Below are positions 60,814-64,000 of a stretch of DNA of 64,000 bases, in pieces. The notes under the pieces were generated by a model that saw only the letters and a program-made list of their open reading frames with translations, was not told the DNA's origin and did no database searches. Source of the stretch: Pseudomonas lalkuanensis (lineage in GTDB: Bacteria > Pseudomonadota > Gammaproteobacteria > Pseudomonadales > Pseudomonadaceae); contig NZ_CP043311.1 of the NCBI RefSeq assembly GCF_008807375.1, positions 2,336,001 to 2,400,000 on the forward strand, written 5' to 3'. Every line of letters begins with the position of its first letter. Positions within the stretch are counted from its first letter, which is position 1. The position numbers and the translations under genes were made by a program.

Positions 60814-62748
60814 TTACTCGCGATGGCCGCGCCGCGCCAGCACCTCGACCGCTCCCTGCACCTTGTTCGAATACCAGATCACCCGGCTCACGCCCCGCGT
60901 GATGGCGACGTAGGCCAGGCGCAGGCTTTCGTCCTGCATGGCCTGGTCGTAGCTGTTGCGGAAGAAGCCGGAGTGGGCATAGAGCGCATTGCGCAGCGGG
61001 TGTTTCTCCGGCGGCGCGCAGTCATCGACGATGATCGCCACCTCCGCCTGCAAGCCCTTGGCGCGGTGGATGCTGTAGGCCCGCACCGGCAGCGCCGGGT
61101 CCAGCTGGGCCTGGATCTGCCGCAGCGGCTCGTTGCGCCGGGAGAGCAGCAACACCGGATTGCGGTCGGCATTCGTACGGCTGGCCACGTGGGCGCACTG
61201 GGCCTGGATTTCCTGCACCAGCTCCGGCAGGCAGGTCTTGAGGTCGAAGCGGCTCACCAGCTTCACCCCGTGGTCGCCGGGCTGCATGGCCTTGAATGCC
61301 TTGCTGCCCTTGGCCTGCTTGAAGGCCACGCCCTCCAGCACCGCCTCGCCGTCCCGCAGGATGGGCTCGATGGAGCGGTAGTTGGTTTCCAGTGTCAGCA
61401 CGGTGCTTTTCTTCGTCTTGCCCTTGCTGGGGAAGTGCCGGTCGAAGTCCATGAACAGCTCCGGCGAACTGCCGCGCCAGCCGTAGATGGACTGCCAGTC
61501 GTCGCCGATGGCCATCAGGCTCACTGCCTCGCCCTGGCGTGCCAGGCCGCGATGCAGGGCCTGCAGCCACTGGACGATCTGTGGCGAGATGTCCTGGAAC
61601 TCGTCGATCAGCAGATGGCAGAAGGGCGCCAGGGCCTCGCCGGGCAGGCCATTGCCCTTGGCCAGCACTTCGCCCAGGCGCTGGAAGGCGGCGTTGAAGG
61701 TCATCAGCCCCTGCTGTTGCAGCAGCGCCTCGAAGTGCTTCCAGAACTGCGCCAGGGCCTCGACGAAGGTGCGTTCCCGCGCCGAACAGGCCAGGGCACG
61801 GGGTTTGAGGCGATCGACGCGGATGCCGATGCTCTCCATGAAGCCGGCCTGCACGTAGAAGGCTTCGAAGAGCGGCAGCGGCGTGAACTCGCCGGCCGGC
61901 TTGAAGCCATCCAGGGGCGCCTTCGGAATTCGCGCTGGCTGGCCTTCGGCCGGAGCGGGCAGAGGGGGCAGGCCCAACAGGTCGTGGACCCGCTCGCGGA
62001 AATCCGCGTCCGCTGCGTAGCAATCCTGGTAAGCCTGTTGCAGCAGGCGTTGCTGGGCCGGGCGCAGGCGACCGGCCAGCAGCGGGTTGTCCAGCTCGCC
62101 GGCGCTGGCGTCGTCCAGTTGCTCGAACCAGCGCGGGTTGCCCAGCAACTCCTTGGCCAGGGTGCCCATGGCCGAATGGAAGGTGCGCACGCACTGGCGC
62201 GCCTGGGCGGCATCGAAGGGAAACTGCCAGAAGGCCAGTACTTTCAGCAGCTGCTCGCGCAGCTGGGCGCAGGAGGCATTGGTAAAGGAAATGACCGTGA
62301 GGCGCTCCGGCGCCACGCCCATGTGGCAGAGCATGAACACCACCCGCAGCACCAGGGTGGTGGACTTGCCGGAACCGGCGCCAGCGAAGATGCGGGTGAG
62401 CGGGGCGCGGCCGAGGATCATCGCCCATTGTTCATCGGACGGCGGGCTGACCACGCCAGCGGCGACCGCCTGGGCCACCCGTTCGCGCATCGCCTGCAGT
62501 TGGGCCTCGGTCGCCTTCATCCGGGCGCCAGCGTAGATGCCTTCGTCGGCAGGCTTTTCCGGTTTGGCGGGGCCATCGCCTGCGGCGGCTTTCCGGGTGC
62601 CGGCGGCCTTGGCCTTGCCGCCATTGGCAGGCTTCTTCGCCCGTGGCGTCGGCTTGCGCAGTTGGTCAGCGGCTTCACGCTCGGCGCGCAGGTACTCGGT
62701 GGTACGCGGGAAGTAACGCGCAAGGGCGCGTTTCATGGCAGACAGCAT
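60814..62748 (-). CDS. UvrD/Rep-family ATP-dependent DNA helicase
   Basis: About 644 residues from ATG 62748 (MLSAMKRALARYF), with in-frame alternatives GTG 62769 and ATG 62736. It has an unusual N-terminal basic, Pro/Ala/Lys-rich linker (KPTPRAKKPANGGKAKAAGT). The SF1A helicase core follows: motif I FAGAGSGKSTTLVLRVVFML, Ia ISFTNASCAQLREQLL, II HLLIDEFQDISPQIVQWLQ, III IGDDWQSIYGWRGSSPELF, IV LTLETNYRSIEPILR, V YSIHRAKGLQAEVAIIV, VI YVAITRGVSRVIW. It unwinds DNA 3'-5' in repair or replication restart. No nuclease domain or AddA/RecB-type extension is seen. It is not part of a recognisable operon. Confidence 0.92.
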   Translation of the reverse strand: MLSAMKRALARYFPRTTEYLRAEREAADQLRKPTPRAKKPANGGKAKAAGTRKAAAGDGPAKPEKPADEGIYAGARMKATEAQLQAMRERVAQAVAAGVVSPPSDEQWAMILGRAPLTRIFAGAGSGKSTTLVLRVVFMLCHMGVAPERLTVISFTNASCAQLREQLLKVLAFWQFPFDAAQARQCVRTFHSAMGTLAKELLGNPRWFEQLDDASAGELDNPLLAGRLRPAQQRLLQQAYQDCYAADADFRERVHDLLGLPPLPAPAEGQPARIPKAPLDGFKPAGEFTPLPLFEAFYVQAGFMESIGIRVDRLKPRALACSARERTFVEALAQFWKHFEALLQQQGLMTFNAAFQRLGEVLAKGNGLPGEALAPFCHLLIDEFQDISPQIVQWLQALHRGLARQGEAVSLMAIGDDWQSIYGWRGSSPELFMDFDRHFPSKGKTKKSTVLTLETNYRSIEPILRDGEAVLEGVAFKQAKGSKAFKAMQPGDHGVKLVSRFDLKTCLPELVQEIQAQCAHVASRTNADRNPVLLLSRRNEPLRQIQAQLDPALPVRAYSIHRAKGLQAEVAIIVDDCAPPEKHPLRNALYAHSGFFRNSYDQAMQDESLRLAYVAITRGVSRVIWYSNKVQGAVEVLARRGHRE

Positions 62749-62850
62749 TGGATCGATCCCCGTAACCACGACAAAGCGCGGGATTCTAAGCGCTTTTCCC
62801 CAAAGACTGGATGATGGCGGAATGGCTTCAGCGAAAGGCAGGGAGCTTGT

Positions 62851-62923
62851 GTGGGGGATCGCGCTTCACCGATCCACCATCGGGCATCCATGGTGGAAAT
62901 GAAGAGCGGTTTCCACCCTGCAG
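62851..62923 (+). repeat. Second intergenic repeat family (CGATCCACCATCGG type), copy B
   Basis: Contains GCGCTTCACCGATCCACCAT, then GGTGGAAATGAAGAGCGGTT-TCCACCCTGCAG with GGTGGAAA/TTTCCACC arms. It corresponds to 8737-8819. Immediately after it comes a 38-base element at 62930. Confidence 0.65.
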
Positions 62924-62929
62924 CGCCTT

Positions 62930-62967
62930 GTGGGAGCGAATTCATTCGCGATTGAAATCGCTCCCAC
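62930..62967 (+). repeat. 38-base intergenic hairpin element, copy 4
   Basis: Identical over 38 bases to 7336-7373, 10052-10089 and 53917-53954. It lies between the helicase gene start and the gluconokinase gene end. Confidence 0.85.
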
Positions 62968-63030
62968 AGGGTGGACAACGCTCCTTTTGTCCACCCATCG
63001 AGGCTGGACTCGGCACCGATCCAATGCCCG

Positions 63031-63082
63031 TAGGGTGCGCCGTGCGCACAAATGACAATGCCCGGTGCGCGCGGCGCACCCT
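63031..63082. repeat. Third repeat family hairpin (TAGGGTGCGC type)
   Basis: AGGGTGCGCCGTGCGCAC (63032-63049) pairs with GTGCGCGCGGCGCACCCT (63065-63082) with one mismatch. A related single arm TAGGGTGCGCTGTGCGCACC lies at about 39259-39278, just after the YeeE gene. It sits 24 bases beyond the 3' end of the gluconokinase gene. Confidence 0.7.
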
Positions 63083-63105
63083 GCCCATGGGCACTGACTC
63101 GTTCT

Positions 63106-63627
63106 TCACGCCGGTGCGTGCTGCTGCCACCACTTGTGGATGGCGCTGGCCAGTTCACCCACTGACAGGGTGCCGTCAAGGATCAGGGTCAGTGGCTCGT
63201 CCAGCGGTTCTTCCAGGTCGGCGAACTGGCTGTCCAGCAGGCTGCACGGCATGAAGTGGCCATGACGCCGGGCCATCCGCTCGGCAGCGGCGGCGGGGGA
63301 GAGCTTCAGATAGGCGAAGCCCACGCCAGGCATGGCGTGGCGCAGACCGTCGCGGTAGCTGCGCTTGAGGGCTGAGCAGGTAAGGATCGGATGCTCGCCA
63401 TCGACCTTGGCACGGTGCAATCGCTTTTCCAGGGCGCGCAGCCAACTGGCGCGGTCCTTGTCGGTCAAGGGCTGCCCGCTGCTCATCTTCTGGATATTGC
63501 GGTCGGGGTGGAAGGCATCCCCCTCGATCAACCGTGCCCCGCTGCGCACCTCCAGCGCCCGGGCCACGGCGGACTTCCCGCTACCGGCAACACCCATGAT
63601 CACCACTGCGTTTATGGGCTCGTACAT
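63106..63627 (-). CDS. gntK: Gluconokinase (GntK family)
   Basis: 173-residue gluconokinase, ATP-dependent phosphorylation of D-gluconate to 6-phosphogluconate feeding the Entner-Doudoroff pathway. Walker A is MGVAGSGKSAVARAL, followed by IEGDAFHPDRNIQKMSSGQP-LTDKDRASWL, CSALKRSYRDGLR, YLKLSPAAAAERMARRHGHF-MPCSLLDSQF and LEEPLDEPLTLILD, all typical of the small GntK/IdnK kinases. The ATG at 63627 has only a weak ribosome site. gntR or gntP genes are not seen next to it in this window. Confidence 0.94.
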   Translation of the reverse strand: MYEPINAVVIMGVAGSGKSAVARALEVRSGARLIEGDAFHPDRNIQKMSSGQPLTDKDRASWLRALEKRLHRAKVDGEHPILTCSALKRSYRDGLRHAMPGVGFAYLKLSPAAAAERMARRHGHFMPCSLLDSQFADLEEPLDEPLTLILDGTLSVGELASAIHKWWQQHAPA

Positions 63628-63684
63628 CGCGATATCTCAGCTGCTGGTACTTAAACAGTAGGCAATGTGAGCGAAAAGATGGTT

Positions 63685-64000
63685 TCAGCTTGCCGAGAAC
63701 TTGTACTTGTAGGATGGGTAGAGCTTGCGAAACCCATCCTGCGAAAGCAGGCACTCTCCCCATCGCCCTGCGCCTATCTGCCCATTCCACAATCCGCTCA
63801 CCACCTCCTGACTCACCCACCGGCGCAGCAGCCGGTTCTCCGGGTTGTAGCCGTACATCCAGGGCAGGGTGTGCAGGCCGGATTCGCTGATCAGGGGTTC
63901 TCCGTTGAAGCGGCCGTTGCCATGGAGCGGCAGCACGCGCTGGCCGGGGTCATCACAGAGCCTGCCGATAAGGCGGTCGTTGATCCCGGTGTTGAACAGG
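63685..64000 (-). CDS. Unrecognised protein, C-terminal part (5' end beyond window)
   Basis: The open frame runs from the right edge of the window to the stop at 63685, about 104 visible codons. An internal GTG at 63936 is not a good start because the frame stays coding upstream (NTGINDRLIGRLCDDPGQR) to the window edge. Visible text: VLPLHGNGRFNGEPLISESG, LHTLPWMYGYNPENRLLRRW, QIGAGRWGECLLSQDGFRKL, YPSYKYKFSAS. Aromatic residues, Gly and Arg are prominent. There is no motif I recognise and no membrane segment. The function is unknown. Confidence 0.6.
   Translation of the reverse strand, partial: LFNTGINDRLIGRLCDDPGQRVLPLHGNGRFNGEPLISESGLHTLPWMYGYNPENRLLRRWVSQEVVSGLWNGQIGAGRWGECLLSQDGFRKLYPSYKYKFSAS

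Overview
The window is GC-rich (roughly 65% by eye) and densely coded. Its gene content and intergenic repeats fit the chromosome of a Pseudomonas-group gammaproteobacterium. The pointers are a class II-type PHA synthase, an oprC-type copper receptor with DUF2946 partners, a cstA/ybdD/yjiA cluster, polB beside zapA, many LysR regulators, and GTGGGAGCGA...TCGCTCCCAC repeats. The species assignment is inference. No rRNA, tRNA, CRISPR array, prophage or insertion sequence was seen.

Layout. 1-2044 (minus): an amine dehydrogenase operon (large subunit, mauE, mauD cut by the window edge). 2307-7231 (plus): an HlyD / RbbA-type ATPase-permease / ABC-2 permease efflux operon. 7409-10030: a polyamine-type binding protein, a LysE exporter and a divergent Lrp regulator. 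10251-12320: an MHYT-GGDEF-EAL protein. 12378-14515: a CsoR-family repressor, two YeeE half-transporters and a persulfide dioxygenase, with two matching palindromic operators. 15034-20951 (minus): a MalT-like LuxR regulator and a DUF1302-DUF1329 operon. 21233-24316: two DUF2946 proteins and a copper TonB receptor. 24765-26179: an unknown secreted protein and a second LysE exporter.

26522-32073: cstA, ybdD-like gene, yjiA, and a Cache histidine kinase with a NarL-type regulator that probably senses a carboxylate and controls cstA. 32268-35383: polB (minus) divergent from a ZapB-like coiled coil and zapA. 35673-39260: a PLD-like protein, GNAT, LysR and YeeE. 39426-43862: a class I amidotransferase-fold hydrolase, then a LysR gene divergent from a purine operon (NCS2 permease, nucleoside deaminase, hydroxyisourate hydrolase-like). 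44119-48346: DUF1615 lipoprotein, CHMI isomerase, LysR and an alpha-ketoglutaric semialdehyde dehydrogenase. 48416-52417 (minus): a MocR regulator, a TIM-barrel isomerase and an MFS transporter. 52674-56818: an NDH-2-like oxidoreductase, then a histidine kinase / FixJ-type regulator pair and an exported GlcG/HbpS protein, linked by two copies of the same inverted repeat. 57106-64000: an unknown exported protein, VF530, an orphan PHA synthase, a UvrD-like helicase, gluconokinase and a truncated gene.

The most interesting signals are regulatory. TCCGTA-N4-TACGGA lies before the kinase gene and again before the HbpS-like gene. TACCCC-N2-GGGGTA lies before the CsoR gene and again before its sulfur-transport targets. 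A cluster of CTACGTAG sites lies upstream of cstA. At least six full or near-full 38-base hairpin elements and two 97-base expanded copies fill the intergenic gaps.
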